From contig JALOOM010000082.1 in NCBI GenBank assembly GCA_025454395.1, forward strand, positions 1-64,000: 64,000 nt of DNA, read 5' to 3'. Every line of letters begins with the position of its first letter. Positions within the stretch are counted from its first letter, which is position 1. The position numbers and the translations under genes are program-made. This DNA comes from Elainella sp. Prado103. Its GTDB lineage: Bacteria; Cyanobacteriota; Cyanobacteriia; Elainellales; Elainellaceae. Below the pieces are notes generated by a model, which saw nothing but the letters and a program-made list of their open reading frames with translations, searched no databases and was not told the origin of the DNA. Of the stretch, positions 25,729 to 34,463 are shown one piece after another.

Positions 25729-26570
25729 TGCATCTAGATTTACTATTGCTCGCGTTAGGGGTAGCTATTCTGGTGCGAGTGTTGGCAATGCGATCAGGCA
25801 GAACCTGGCAGGATCGCTGGCAGCGCACATTAGGGCTATTTCTATTTTCACCTCTGCTCCTGGGTGTGACTGCCTGGTCTGTGCTCAACATGGGGCAACA
25901 TGGGCAGATGTTGGGGGTGCCGGTCGGGCAGATTGGCTTTCTCTGTGCGTTGGGGTTGGGGGCAGGGGCAGGAGGTAGCCTGATCTGGCAAGTGGGACAG
26001 GTGTGGCGATCACTGCGGCAGTTGCAGCAGCATCCCAGTATTAAAATTGCCGATCAATCTGCTTATCTGCTAGAAATTGATATGCCTTTTGCCGCTCAAG
26101 TTGGATTTTGGCGATCGAGGCTGGTGGTAAGCCGAGGGTTACTCGATCAATTTTCGCCGGAGCAACTGGCAGCCGTGTTTGCTCATGAGCAGGCTCACGC
26201 TTACTATCACGATACATTCTGGTTTTTCTGGTTGAATTGGCTCCGGCAGGTGACCGCTTGGTTGCCTAATACCGCAGCACTGTGGCAGGAGCTGCTGTTG
26301 TTACGCGAAATGCGAGCCGATCGCTGGGCAACCCAAGAAGTGGAAGCTTTGTTGGTGGCAGAATCCTTACTTCAGATGGCGAAAGCTCCGTTTGTCAATC
26401 CAAATTTGCAGCTCGAAACAGCCTGTACGGCCGTGGCGGCTGATCTAACCCGTCTAGAAGAAAGGATCGAGGCATTACTATCAGAGACTCCAGTACCCGA
26501 TCGGGCATTTCCCTGGTTGTGGATTTTGCTGGCTTGGATTCCTTGCCTGACAATCATTCTGCATCAATAA
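25728..26570 (+). CDS. petP: M56-family membrane metalloprotease, PetP-like
   Basis: A 280-residue integral membrane zinc protease of the BlaR1/M56 type without a beta-lactam sensor domain. Transmembrane segments lie at about 1-20, 34-54, 66-92 and near the C-terminus (260-278). The zinc site is HEQAH (His153, Glu154, His157), and the later Glu in REMRADRWA is the probable third ligand. In Synechocystis PetP degrades PetR when copper is present. The coupled start with petR and the position opposite petJ support the same role here. Confidence 0.85.
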   Translation: MHLDLLLLALGVAILVRVLAMRSGRTWQDRWQRTLGLFLFSPLLLGVTAWSVLNMGQHGQMLGVPVGQIGFLCALGLGAGAGGSLIWQVGQVWRSLRQLQQHPSIKIADQSAYLLEIDMPFAAQVGFWRSRLVVSRGLLDQFSPEQLAAVFAHEQAHAYYHDTFWFFWLNWLRQVTAWLPNTAALWQELLLLREMRADRWATQEVEALLVAESLLQMAKAPFVNPNLQLETACTAVAADLTRLEERIEALLSETPVPDRAFPWLWILLAWIPCLTIILHQ

Positions 26571-26607
26571 TCAGCATCCATATCCATAATTTGCATCCAT
26601 AAGAAAA

Positions 26608-26626
26608 CACCCCCACTTGGGGGGTG
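26608..26626 (-). terminator. Intrinsic terminator for the DUF4278 gene
   Basis: CACCCCC at 26608-26614 pairs with GGGGGTG at 26620-26626 around a short ACTTG loop. On the minus strand the stem is followed by TTTTCTT, a U-rich tail. This fits a rho-independent terminator for the minus-strand gene at 26713-27141. It may also stop read-through from the convergent petP. Confidence 0.75.
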
Positions 26627-26712
26627 CTCCAACCAGCTAACTTGAGACAAACTTATTGCAGTTGCTATTGCAGTTGCTCGCTTATGGCAGCCCCACGAGT
26701 TTAGCCCCTGCT

Positions 26713-27141
26713 CTAGCTCATAGCTGCTTGGCTACGATCGTAAGAGGCATCAAAGCTAGGATGGGAGCCACCGCGAATGTGGTTCCAGAAATGGGAGGCT
26801 TCACTAGCCGGTAGCCCAACTTTGGCATCTAAACGAGCGAGCATGGCTTGCTGACGACGCTTCACATTTTTGTGATGATTCATCATCAATCGTCTGGCTT
26901 GCTCCTGCACAGAAGTGACCGCAGGAACGGCTTCAGTTGCCACTGGTGTATCAGCATGGGGATGAGTGGTGTAAGCCGCACCCCGATACACCAAATCTAG
27001 AGTTGGTTGAAGCACTGGTGCTTTTTTAATGTTGCGAAATCGGATGTCAACCCCCCGATATTTGCCCACTTGGGTGGAATCGCCATATTGCACAGCGGGA
27101 GGATTGTAATCGTAAGATACGCCGCGATAGGTAAGTTTCAT
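26713..27141 (-). CDS. DUF4278 domain protein
   Basis: A 142-residue protein with the DUF4278 pattern: the opening KLTYRGVSYDY, then VGKYRGVDIRFRN, then LVYRGAAYTT. The second half is basic and helical (ARRLMMNHHKNVKRRQQAMLARLD). Members are small cyanobacterial proteins of unknown function, often induced by stress. There is no signal peptide. It is monocistronic, with its own probable terminator downstream. Confidence 0.8.
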   Translation of the reverse strand: MKLTYRGVSYDYNPPAVQYGDSTQVGKYRGVDIRFRNIKKAPVLQPTLDLVYRGAAYTTHPHADTPVATEAVPAVTSVQEQARRLMMNHHKNVKRRQQAMLARLDAKVGLPASEASHFWNHIRGGSHPSFDASYDRSQAAMS

Positions 27142-27474
27142 GGTCTTCGCCTCGGTTTCAAAATGTAGTGAGTTTGAGGCGCGTTCCTTCAGGAAAATTC
27201 CTTACTTCCGTCTCCCGGCTTCTAGCCGCTCAGTTTTAAGCTCTGCGTTAGCTCTGCATTAGCTCTGCGTTAGCTCTAAGCTTCAAACTGTGATTGGCTT
27301 GGCGAGAGATGAACGATTTATTTCTGTATTCATTGTTACCGTTTTGTTGGTTTCTGTCAACTCGGAGGGGCAATCTTGTCATGAAACCCTAACTTACCTA
27401 TCCAGCAGCCATAAGACCGCCGTGAAACCACCGTTAGGCAGCCATGGAACCGCGATCGAGCCTGTCCCGATCGC
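27142..27474. other. Gene-free gap with an 11-bp tandem repeat
   Basis: Three units, AGCTCTGCGTT, AGCTCTGCATT and AGCTCTGCGTT, occupy 27239-27271, followed by a partial AGCTCTAAGCTT. No coding sequence is supported. The promoter of the DUF4278 gene should lie near 27150-27240. Confidence 0.6.
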
Positions 27475-27882
27475 TCACTCAATCGCTAGCGAAACCCGAT
27501 CGCCCCCGGCCGCTTTCATTTCCCCCAGCAGACTAATCACCTGTTCGTAGGGTAATTCTTCCTCTGCTTGCAGCACTACCGCTCCTTTAGGATTTTCTGC
27601 TAAAAATCCTTTAATTTGCGTCGTTAAGGCCGATTTTTCGATCGGCTGATCATCAAATTGAATTATGCCTTCCGGTGTGAGTTGCACGATCGCCACTTGC
27701 GGTTCCACCTCAGTCGGTTCCGCTTCTTCTGGGCTGGGCAACTGTACCTCCAGACCTTGCTGGGTCGTCAACGTCATTGACACGATGATAAAGAAAGTTA
27801 ACACCACCATCAGCACATCTAGCATCGGCACTAGATTCACTTCCGGCAGTTGGGAGCGGCGGCGCTGCTGTTTAAATCGCAT
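27475..27882 (-). CDS. exbD: ExbD/TolR-family biopolymer transport protein
   Basis: A 135-residue inner-membrane protein with a basic cytoplasmic N-terminus (RFKQQRRRSQLPEVN), one transmembrane helix (about 18-40, LVPMLDVLMVVLTFFIIVSM) and a periplasmic domain. The helix has the conserved Asp (PMLDVLMV) needed for proton-driven coupling. ExbD works with ExbB to energise TonB-type transporters, or with MotA-like partners. No exbB, tonB or receptor gene is in the window, so the partner is elsewhere. Confidence 0.88.
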   Translation of the reverse strand: MRFKQQRRRSQLPEVNLVPMLDVLMVVLTFFIIVSMTLTTQQGLEVQLPSPEEAEPTEVEPQVAIVQLTPEGIIQFDDQPIEKSALTTQIKGFLAENPKGAVVLQAEEELPYEQVISLLGEMKAAGGDRVSLAIE

Positions 27883-27992
27883 GGTGCTTCAAGGAGGTAG
27901 CAAGCAGATTTCATTTACTTCCCAATCATATCCAATGCCTCTACAATGCTTCGATCCAGAATGCCTCGATCCAGATTTTGGGTTCTGGGGAT

Positions 27993-28907
27993 TCAAGTCA
28001 ATTGCCGATACACATCACTGGCTGCTCGATGCAGCACCGAATGGCGATAGACCAACGCCTGCATATCCTCCGCATAGCCACCCCCAATCACACTTGCCAC
28101 CGGATAGCCCTGACCGAGGCAAGTCGTCAAAACCTGCATTTCTCGACAAAGCAAGCCCCGATCGCTGAGCCCTAACTTACCCAATCGATCGCCCAAATGC
28201 ACATCCACCCCAGCATCGTAGAGCACCAGATCAGGTTTGACCTGACTCAATAAATCCGGCAAATAGTCCGCTAAGGTTTGTAAATAGGCCTCATCTTCCA
28301 TTCCTTCCGGCAGCGGCACATCCAGATCGCTCGTTTGTTTGGTGCCCGGAAAGTTGATGGCGCAATGCATCGAGAAAGTGAAGACTTGCGGTTCCGACTG
28401 AAAAATAAACGCCGTGCCATCTCCCTGATGCACATCTAAATCGACGATCAAGATCTGATTCACCACCCCTTCTGCCAGTAACACGCGGGCAGCGATCGCC
28501 AGATCGTTAAAAATACAAAACCCGGAACCATAGCTGGGAAATGCGTGGTGCGTTCCACCCGCCGTATTGCAAGCCAGCCCATGCTGAAGCGCCAGCCGCG
28601 CCGTCAAGAGGGTGCCGCCCACTGCAATACAGGTGCGATTCGCCAAGGCTGGACTCCAGGGTAGCCCGATCCGCCGCTGTGCCTTTGGATCGAGGGTGCC
28701 TTGGCAATAGTCACGCACGTAGTCCGAGGTGTGAACCTGTTCGATCCACTCGCGAGGCGGCAGTTCAGGAAAATGGACTTGGCAAGGATGGATCACCCCA
28801 TCAGCAAGCAGTAGATCATGCAATAGCCGAAATTTGGGCATCGGGAAGCGGTGATCGGGTGGGAGCGGAGCCACGTAGTCTGGGTGATAAACGATCGGTA
28901 AATCCAT
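27993..28907 (-). CDS. Histone-deacetylase/AcuC-family deacetylase
   Basis: A 304-residue zinc-dependent deacetylase of the arginase/deacetylase fold. Signatures are the His pair in AGGTHHAFPSYGSGFCIFNDLA, the metal-binding DLDVHQGDG, and the later YDAGVDVHLGDRLG aspartate region. Bacterial members act on acetylated lysines, acetylpolyamines or acetoin-pathway proteins; the substrate here is unknown. The ATG at 28907 (MDLPIVYHPD) is preferred to a TTG two codons upstream. ExbD lies downstream on the same strand after 110 bp, with no functional link apparent. Confidence 0.88.
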   Translation of the reverse strand: MDLPIVYHPDYVAPLPPDHRFPMPKFRLLHDLLLADGVIHPCQVHFPELPPREWIEQVHTSDYVRDYCQGTLDPKAQRRIGLPWSPALANRTCIAVGGTLLTARLALQHGLACNTAGGTHHAFPSYGSGFCIFNDLAIAARVLLAEGVVNQILIVDLDVHQGDGTAFIFQSEPQVFTFSMHCAINFPGTKQTSDLDVPLPEGMEDEAYLQTLADYLPDLLSQVKPDLVLYDAGVDVHLGDRLGKLGLSDRGLLCREMQVLTTCLGQGYPVASVIGGGYAEDMQALVYRHSVLHRAASDVYRQLT

Positions 28908-28985
28908 CAGCAATTCTCAAGAAATCTTTGTGTCTCCCCTGGACTAGAATAATCTGCGTTAGATCAAACTCATTGCAAGCAAATC

Positions 28986-29510
28986 ATGCAAAACAGGATT
29001 GTTTGGCAGCAAGAAACCAGTAGCCCTAGCAGCGCCAATGATTTTGCCGCGATCAGTCAGTGGTGGAGCGGTCTGGCTGGGCAGGAAATTACCTGGCGAC
29101 AGCGGTTGATTCCAGAATCGGGGAACCTGTCTGACTTGGACTGGGAGCCACAGCGGTTTGACGAAACAGTTGTGATTCAATCTCCCAACGTGCGGGGCAT
29201 TACGCTGTATTGGCGATCACCTCACCTGCCCGATGAGCGCAGCACAACCCCTTACAAGCTAGAGCTAGATCCGATCTACCAGCAATTGTTCATTTATCCC
29301 CAAACCCAGCGCGGCATTGTGATTCGAGTCGCCTTACCGCAAGTGGAATATCAAAAAATTACGATCGCCCAGCCCCAAATCGCGATCCGGCAGTTGTCTG
29401 GACGATCGGTGCTCACGATCCGCGACGAGTCCCAACTACTGGAAGTGTCCGTGAATCTGTCGCCTGAAGCAATCACGATCCTGTCTGAGGCATTGCAATC
29501 AACCCACTAA
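28986..29510 (+). CDS. Hypothetical cyanobacterial protein
   Basis: A 174-residue soluble protein that is not recognised. The N-terminal half contains QWWSGLAGQEITWRQRLIPE; the second half is beta-rich with ITLYWRSPHLPDERSTTPYK and RGIVIRVALPQ. There is no signal peptide, cysteine motif or nucleotide-binding motif. It is divergent from the deacetylase gene and convergent with folP, 9 bp from its stop. Its composition and length support a real gene. Confidence 0.6.
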   Translation: MQNRIVWQQETSSPSSANDFAAISQWWSGLAGQEITWRQRLIPESGNLSDLDWEPQRFDETVVIQSPNVRGITLYWRSPHLPDERSTTPYKLELDPIYQQLFIYPQTQRGIVIRVALPQVEYQKITIAQPQIAIRQLSGRSVLTIRDESQLLEVSVNLSPEAITILSEALQSTH

Positions 29511-29519
29511 TCCAGTCGT

Positions 29520-30383
29520 TCATCGCTCGTCCGATCGCCAGATCGCATCCGCCACCCGGCAGACATCCCGCAGCTCTGCCACATCATGAACCCGTAAAAT
29601 ATCCGCTCCACCCCTGATCGCGGCACAGCAAGTGGCTGCCGTTCCCCAAAGCCGCTGTTTTGGATCGGGCTGGTTGAGCAGATGCCCGATGAAGCTCTTG
29701 CGCGAAGTGCCCACCAGCAATGGCAAACCTAACTCACGTAGTTGGGGTAATCGACGCAGAATCTCTAAATTTTGATCAAAGGTTTTGGCAAAACCGATGC
29801 CCGGATCAAGGATGATCCGATCGCTGGCAATACCTGCTGCCCTCGCTGCCGCCACTCGCTGCTGCAAAAACGCCGTAATCGCCTCAACGACATCCTCATA
29901 ATCAGTTAACTGCTGCATCGTTTTTGGGGTGCCGCGCAGATGCATCAACACGATCGGCACCTGCAAGTCCGCAACGGTGGCTAACATATCTGGATCGAAG
30001 ATCGCCCCTGAAATGTCATTAATCAGATCGGCTCCGGCGATCACAGCGGACTGAGCCACCGCCGCTTTCGTGGTATCAACTGAGATCGGAATGGTCAGTC
30101 CGGCTTGACGGATCGCCTGGATGACTGGCACCACTCGCTCCAGTTCTTCCTCTAACGACACATCCTCTGCTTGAGGCCGGGTAGACTGCCCGCCAATATC
30201 CACCATATGGACTCCTGCTTCTACCATGGCTTCAGCCTGTTGCAGTGCCGCCTCTACGGTATTGAACTGCCCGCCATCGCTGAAGCTATCGGGTGTGACA
30301 TTGAGCACTCCCATCAGGTAGGTTTGCTGCCCCCACTGGAAGCAGGTATCGCGAATTTGCAGCGGTGATAAAGCGGTAGGCAT
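29520..30383 (-). CDS. folP: Dihydropteroate synthase
   Basis: FolP joins p-aminobenzoate to 6-hydroxymethyl-dihydropterin pyrophosphate to make dihydropteroate in folate synthesis. Its 287 residues form a complete TIM barrel with LMGVLNVTPDSFSDGGQF, VDIGGQSTRP, ADLINDISGA, DPGIGFAKTFDQNL and LLVGTSRKSFIG. The arginine in the DVAEL-containing final helix region (ILRVHDVAELRD) is also present. It is transcribed toward the hypothetical gene at 28986. Confidence 0.95.
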   Translation of the reverse strand: MPTALSPLQIRDTCFQWGQQTYLMGVLNVTPDSFSDGGQFNTVEAALQQAEAMVEAGVHMVDIGGQSTRPQAEDVSLEEELERVVPVIQAIRQAGLTIPISVDTTKAAVAQSAVIAGADLINDISGAIFDPDMLATVADLQVPIVLMHLRGTPKTMQQLTDYEDVVEAITAFLQQRVAAARAAGIASDRIILDPGIGFAKTFDQNLEILRRLPQLRELGLPLLVGTSRKSFIGHLLNQPDPKQRLWGTAATCCAAIRGGADILRVHDVAELRDVCRVADAIWRSDER

Positions 30384-30620
30384 AGATCAACAGAAGGCTT
30401 AAATAAACAGCATATTGAAGGCAGGGCGATCGAAACGGGGCGATCGAGGCAGGGCGATAAACTCCCCATCCGAACGGGAGCGCTAACGGGAGAGCTGAAG
30501 TAGCACCAAATAACAGACAGAGCTAGCGGAGGAGAATTGTAGCATGGGTTGGCAACTTAGCATGGGTTGGCGAGCAGATCGCAGCAAAATCGGGGGGATC
30601 GCCTCAGAAGCGCCCCAGAT

Positions 30621-30796
30621 CAGAAGCAACCCAGACCAGAAGCAACCCAGACCAGAAGCAACCCAGACCAGAAGCAACCCAGACCAGAAGCAACCCAGAT
30701 CAGAAGCAACCCAGATCAGAAGCAACCCAGACCAGAAGCAACCCAGACCAGAAGCAGCCAAGACCAGAAGCAACCCAGATCAGAAGCAGCCAAGAA
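30621..30796. repeat. 16-bp tandem array, eleven copies
   Basis: Eleven consecutive 16-bp units with consensus CAGAAGCAACCCAGAC run from 30621 to 30796. Variants change the last base to T or read GCAGCCAAGA. The array lies 69 bp before the permease start and about 240 bp from the folP start. Because 16 is not a multiple of three, all frames cycle through SNPDQKQPRPEATQTR-type peptides on one strand and a hydrophobic periodic peptide on the other. Neither looks like a real protein. Confidence 0.93.
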
Positions 30797-30864
30797 TGGT
30801 TTAATCGGGTTAGCCTAAAACTCAACCCGACTAGACACTAACCTCATCTGCCTGGATCTCCACC

Positions 30865-31749
30865 ATGACCGTTCGTCAATTTCGCATTCCGGGGTTACAC
30901 CGCCTTTCCCAATATCCACGCCTGTCGATCCAGATGATGATCGCTGGCATGGGAATTACGCTGATGTTTGTGCTGGCGGCGCTGCTGGCACCACTGCTGC
31001 AATCTTGGGGCTGGCTGCAAGATCCCCTAGAGTCGTTGGCCAACCCGATCCATGACCCACCCTCGGCTGCCCATTGGTTTGGTACAGCACGGCAGGGTTA
31101 CGACGTGTTTGCGCGCACGGTGTTTGGTAGTCAGGCGGCTTTGCAGGTGGTGATCCTGGCGACCTTGCTGAGCGTGGTGGTGGGGGTGCCGCTAGGGATG
31201 GTAAGCGGCTATCTGGGGGGACGGGTCGATCGCATTTTGTTATTTTTGATGGATACGATCTATACGCTGCCCGGACTGCTGCTGTCGGTGACTTTGGCAT
31301 TTGTGGTGGGGCGCGGCATCTGGAACGCAGCGATCGCCCTCAGCATTGCCTATGTACCACAATATTACCGGGTGGTGCGCAACCATACGGTCAGCGTGAA
31401 AACCGAGTTATTCATTGAAGCCGCCCGATCGATGGGAGCTTCGACTTGGCGCGTGTTATCCCGCTATTTATTTTTCAACGTTATCCAAAGTGTTCCTGTG
31501 TTATTCACACTGAATGCCGCCGATGCAGTGCTGGTATTGGGTGGCTTGGGCTTTTTGGGACTGGGCTTACCAGAAGAAACACCAGAATGGGGGCGCGATT
31601 TGCAGCAAGCGCTGGATGCTTTGCCTACCGGCATTTGGTGGACGGCCTTGTTTCCGGGTCTGGCTTTGACCCTACTGGTAGTCGGGCTGTCGCTGATTGG
31701 GGAAGGGTTGAATGAGTTGATTAATCCCCTATCGCGATCGGAAGATTAG
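30865..31749 (+). CDS. DppC/OppC-type ABC transporter permease
   Basis: A 294-residue inner-membrane permease with about six transmembrane helices. The N-terminal helix is about 22-48. The BPD_transp_1 domain spans about 95-290 and contains the coupling-helix motif EAARSMGASTWRVLSRYLF. Family members form the channel of peptide, nickel or glycoside importers with a DppB partner. No partner permease, ATPase or binding-protein gene is adjacent, so it works with subunits encoded elsewhere. The ATG at 30865 is unambiguous. Confidence 0.85.
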   Translation: MTVRQFRIPGLHRLSQYPRLSIQMMIAGMGITLMFVLAALLAPLLQSWGWLQDPLESLANPIHDPPSAAHWFGTARQGYDVFARTVFGSQAALQVVILATLLSVVVGVPLGMVSGYLGGRVDRILLFLMDTIYTLPGLLLSVTLAFVVGRGIWNAAIALSIAYVPQYYRVVRNHTVSVKTELFIEAARSMGASTWRVLSRYLFFNVIQSVPVLFTLNAADAVLVLGGLGFLGLGLPEETPEWGRDLQQALDALPTGIWWTALFPGLALTLLVVGLSLIGEGLNELINPLSRSED

Positions 31750-31757
31750 CGCTGCGG

Positions 31758-32393
31758 TCAGTCGCCCGATCGAGGCTTGCCCCCATGGGTTTCAGTGATC
31801 CGCAGGTGATTTGGTTGGGTCTGCACCCGATCGATCCAGGTGAGGATGCCGGGAAAGCCACTCAGATCGAAGCCTCCTTCATCTGCAACATGGGTGTAGG
31901 CATAAAGGGCAATATCAGCAATTGTGTAGCGATCACCCACCAAAAACGGATGCTCAGACAAACGCTGTTCCATCACTCCCAAGGCAGCATAGCCCGGTTG
32001 CCGCTTTTGGGCGATCAGGGCTTGAGATTGCTCATCTGGTTTGTAGGTGAGCAGAAAGCGCGAGGTGGCAATGTAAGGCTCGTGGCTATATTGCTCAAAA
32101 AATAGCCATTGGTTAACGTAGGCGCGTTCTAGCCGATCGGTGGGTAAGAAAGGGGTGTTTTCACTCAGGTAGAGCAGGATCGCGTTCGACTCAGACAAGT
32201 ACAGACCTGGCTCCAGCTCCAGCACCGGAATCCGACCGTTGGGGTTGATCGCCAAAAAGGCTGGTGTGCGAGTTTCGCCCTGAATAATATTCTTCTCAAC
32301 GTAGGTGTAGGGAATGCCAAGCTGAGTCAGCAACAGGCGAATTTTGTAGCCGTTGCCCGAGGGTCGATAATCATACAACGTATAAGTTGTCAT
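31758..32393 (-). CDS. Glutathione S-transferase family protein
   Basis: A 211-residue protein with the two-domain GST layout. The N-terminal thioredoxin-like domain (about 1-82) has YDYRPSGNGYKIRLLL, cis-proline NGRIPVLEL and the glutathione-binding LSESNAILLYL. The all-alpha C-terminal domain includes RYTIADIALYAYTHVA with the conserved N-capping Asp. The catalytic residue is probably the N-terminal Ser or Tyr. It converges on the permease, 8 bp from its stop. The substrate is unknown. Confidence 0.88.
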   Translation of the reverse strand: MTTYTLYDYRPSGNGYKIRLLLTQLGIPYTYVEKNIIQGETRTPAFLAINPNGRIPVLELEPGLYLSESNAILLYLSENTPFLPTDRLERAYVNQWLFFEQYSHEPYIATSRFLLTYKPDEQSQALIAQKRQPGYAALGVMEQRLSEHPFLVGDRYTIADIALYAYTHVADEGGFDLSGFPGILTWIDRVQTQPNHLRITETHGGKPRSGD

Positions 32394-32419
32394 GGCTCAT
32401 CCTTCTACCAGATTAAACC

Positions 32420-33571
32420 CTACCAACCATTCGCTTCCAATGCCAACAATTCTGGCACCGTCACAAATCGATACCCCTGAGCCCGGAGTGCTCGAATCAA
32501 CGAAGGTAAAGCCGCCACTGTTTTCGATCGATCGCCTCCTCCATCATGCAGCAATATGATTGAACCAGGCTTGACCGATTCCACCGCCGTTTCCACCAAT
32601 TTTCTGGCATCCATCTCTGAATCAGTATCTGGTGGTGCTGCTGACCACATCACAACGGTATGGCCTCGGCTTCTGACATAGTCAGATAAACCATTATCTA
32701 GATAACCTCCGGGTGGACGAAAGAGGGTGGTGCGCACCCCCGTGATTTCATAAATTAACTGAGCTGTTTTCTCAATTTCGGTAGCAATATCAGTGGCATC
32801 GGCGAAGGCGTAGCGATGGCTCCAGGTGTGATTGGCAATGGCGTGGCCTTCCTGCACCACTCGCCGCGCAATCTCTGGGTGATTCTGAAGTGCCTCACCC
32901 ACCCAAAAGAAAGTGGATTTCACGTTCGCCTGCTTCAAAATATCTAGAATTTGATTGGTGGTGACATGCCAGGGCCCATCATCAAAGGTGAGCGCGATCG
33001 CATCTTTCGCTACTTTTAAATTGGCTTCATGCACGATCGCCCCCTGAAATTGGGGTGGGGCTGTAAAGGTAAGGTTTTTTTGATCAGCCATGGTTTGGGC
33101 TAAAGCTTGAGCCATGGCAGGAGCAGGGGTTGGAACTAATGAAGACCCTACGCCTGGGGCGATCGAGGGATGCACCAGGGGTTGACCCTGCAGTGGTGGG
33201 TTCGCTGGATCGGCGGCCGGGCTGGCGGCCGGGCTGGTGGCTGAACTGGCGGTTTGACCCGAAGGAGCATTTCCAGCCGGGGCAGTGGCTCCATTTTGGG
33301 CGGGATTTTGGGCGGGATTTTGGGCGAGGTTTTGGGCGGGACTGGCAACCACCCACTGCCGCACCAGCCAAGTTGTGAATAGGGTGCTAATGCTAATGGT
33401 CAGCAAAAACAGGGAGAACACCGTCATCCAAGAGCCCTGTGAAGCTGGCTTGATCAGTTGTCCAGACTGAACCCTGGGTCTGGCACTGGCCGATCGAGGG
33501 GAGGGAACTGGCTTGACAGGAACTGGCTGGGTGGGGAATGGGTTCGCGGGCGATCGGTAAGCGCGAGTCAT
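32420..33571 (-). CDS. Membrane-anchored polysaccharide deacetylase (CE4)
   Basis: A 383-residue type II membrane protein. The basic Pro-rich N-terminus (1-48) precedes one transmembrane helix (about 49-72). A low-complexity linker (about 75-160, with NPAQ and SPAA runs encoded by 12-bp repeats) leads to a NodB domain (about 185-375). The metal and catalytic motifs are all present: ALTFDDGPW, HTWSH, FRPPGGY and ILLHDGGG. It probably removes N-acetyl groups from peptidoglycan or an exopolysaccharide in the periplasm. Its downstream gene on the same strand is the GST, 26 bp away. Confidence 0.88.
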   Translation of the reverse strand: MTRAYRSPANPFPTQPVPVKPVPSPRSASARPRVQSGQLIKPASQGSWMTVFSLFLLTISISTLFTTWLVRQWVVASPAQNLAQNPAQNPAQNGATAPAGNAPSGQTASSATSPAASPAADPANPPLQGQPLVHPSIAPGVGSSLVPTPAPAMAQALAQTMADQKNLTFTAPPQFQGAIVHEANLKVAKDAIALTFDDGPWHVTTNQILDILKQANVKSTFFWVGEALQNHPEIARRVVQEGHAIANHTWSHRYAFADATDIATEIEKTAQLIYEITGVRTTLFRPPGGYLDNGLSDYVRSRGHTVVMWSAAPPDTDSEMDARKLVETAVESVKPGSIILLHDGGGDRSKTVAALPSLIRALRAQGYRFVTVPELLALEANGW

Positions 33572-33706
33572 AGCAACACATTTGAGACAGCAGCAAGATT
33601 TAGGCTTGAATTGTAGTTCAGAGCTGACTCTATGGATAGCGTTTTTCGTAATGAAATATCAAAAAAATTTCTATTCATAGGGTTTGTCGATCGACAAGCT
33701 CATCCC

Positions 33707-33802
33707 CTGATTGACTGACAAATCTTTTCCCCTCATCCCTAAATCCCTTCTCCCACTAGGGGCGAAGGGACTTGCAATCAAATCCTGGTTCGAAAGCCCC
33801 TC
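33707..33802. mobile_element. MITE-like repeat copy lacking its right end
   Basis: These 96 bp are identical to 44338-44433, the left part of an intact 119-bp element. The left inverted end, CTGATTGACTGACAAA, is present at 33707-33722, but the right inverted end is missing: unrelated sequence starts at 33803. No target duplication can be assigned. The copy lies in the 316-bp gap between the polysaccharide deacetylase and SMI1/KNR4 genes, which otherwise holds no gene. Confidence 0.85.
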
Positions 33803-33887
33803 GTCCCATTAGGTCACTGAAGCAGACTCCAGCTCCAGATTTTTCCTGACATCTGCGCCATCTCAATGGTTATACGGTGGTTTCTGA

Positions 33888-34463
33888 CTACACGCCAAAT
33901 ACCTCTGAGTTGTACTTTCGCCAAATCTGGCGCTCAAGGGTTTCCTCAACCGTACATCCGTACTCACTATGCTGACCAACTGTGAACCATTCCTCAACGG
34001 TATCTAACATAGAGTCAAGCGAAGTAAAGTATGGATCCAGTACCCCCTTCCCGGTTGCAATAATAGGAAGTCCTAGATTTGGACACATCGCTTGACCTGG
34101 ATAGCTTAAATACAGACAAAATCCCTCAAAACCAGCAAATGGAAACATCCTTGCAGGTTCTAAATTGATGTCAGAGCTATTAAAAACGCTCCAGAAGTAT
34201 TCTAAATTCAACTCATATTCGGAAACAGAATTTTCAAAACTCAACCAAGCCATATCTCTGAAAATTAAAAAGTCTTGCTCATTTGTGCCATTATGCCAAG
34301 CATACAAATCGATTAACTCTGCTGGAAAATAGAAAGAGTATTGTGACACTTTTTCTTGAAGATATTCACGACTCAGTCCAGGCAGAAAATGGTGATCAAT
34401 TGGTTGCCCAATTTCCCTACGAAAATCTATAAGTTTCTGAATACGAGCGATCAAATTATTCAT
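33888..34463 (-). CDS. SMI1/KNR4 (SUKH) family protein
   Basis: A 191-residue soluble protein with the SUKH core: a short N-terminal helix, FLPGLSREYLQEKVSQY, the FPAELIDLYAWHNGTN signature, a beta strand with FPFAGFEGFCLYLS and a C-terminal helix with LDTVEEWFTVGQ. Many bacterial SUKH proteins are immunity proteins for contact-dependent or polymorphic toxins; others are general regulators. No toxin gene is adjacent and the neighbourhood is decayed, so this could be an orphan immunity gene. The codon use looks more AT-rich than its neighbours, which fits acquisition by transfer. Confidence 0.75.
   Translation of the reverse strand: MNNLIARIQKLIDFRREIGQPIDHHFLPGLSREYLQEKVSQYSFYFPAELIDLYAWHNGTNEQDFLIFRDMAWLSFENSVSEYELNLEYFWSVFNSSDINLEPARMFPFAGFEGFCLYLSYPGQAMCPNLGLPIIATGKGVLDPYFTSLDSMLDTVEEWFTVGQHSEYGCTVEETLERQIWRKYNSEVFGV

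Noticed and set aside
30616-30800. CRISPR array
   Set aside because: The units are contiguous 16-mers with no unique spacers and no cas genes nearby; the same holds for the other arrays in the window.
30483-30818. Open frames of about 80-96 codons on both strands upstream of the permease
   Set aside because: They are produced by the 16-bp tandem array; the peptides are purely periodic and all frames stay open for the same reason.
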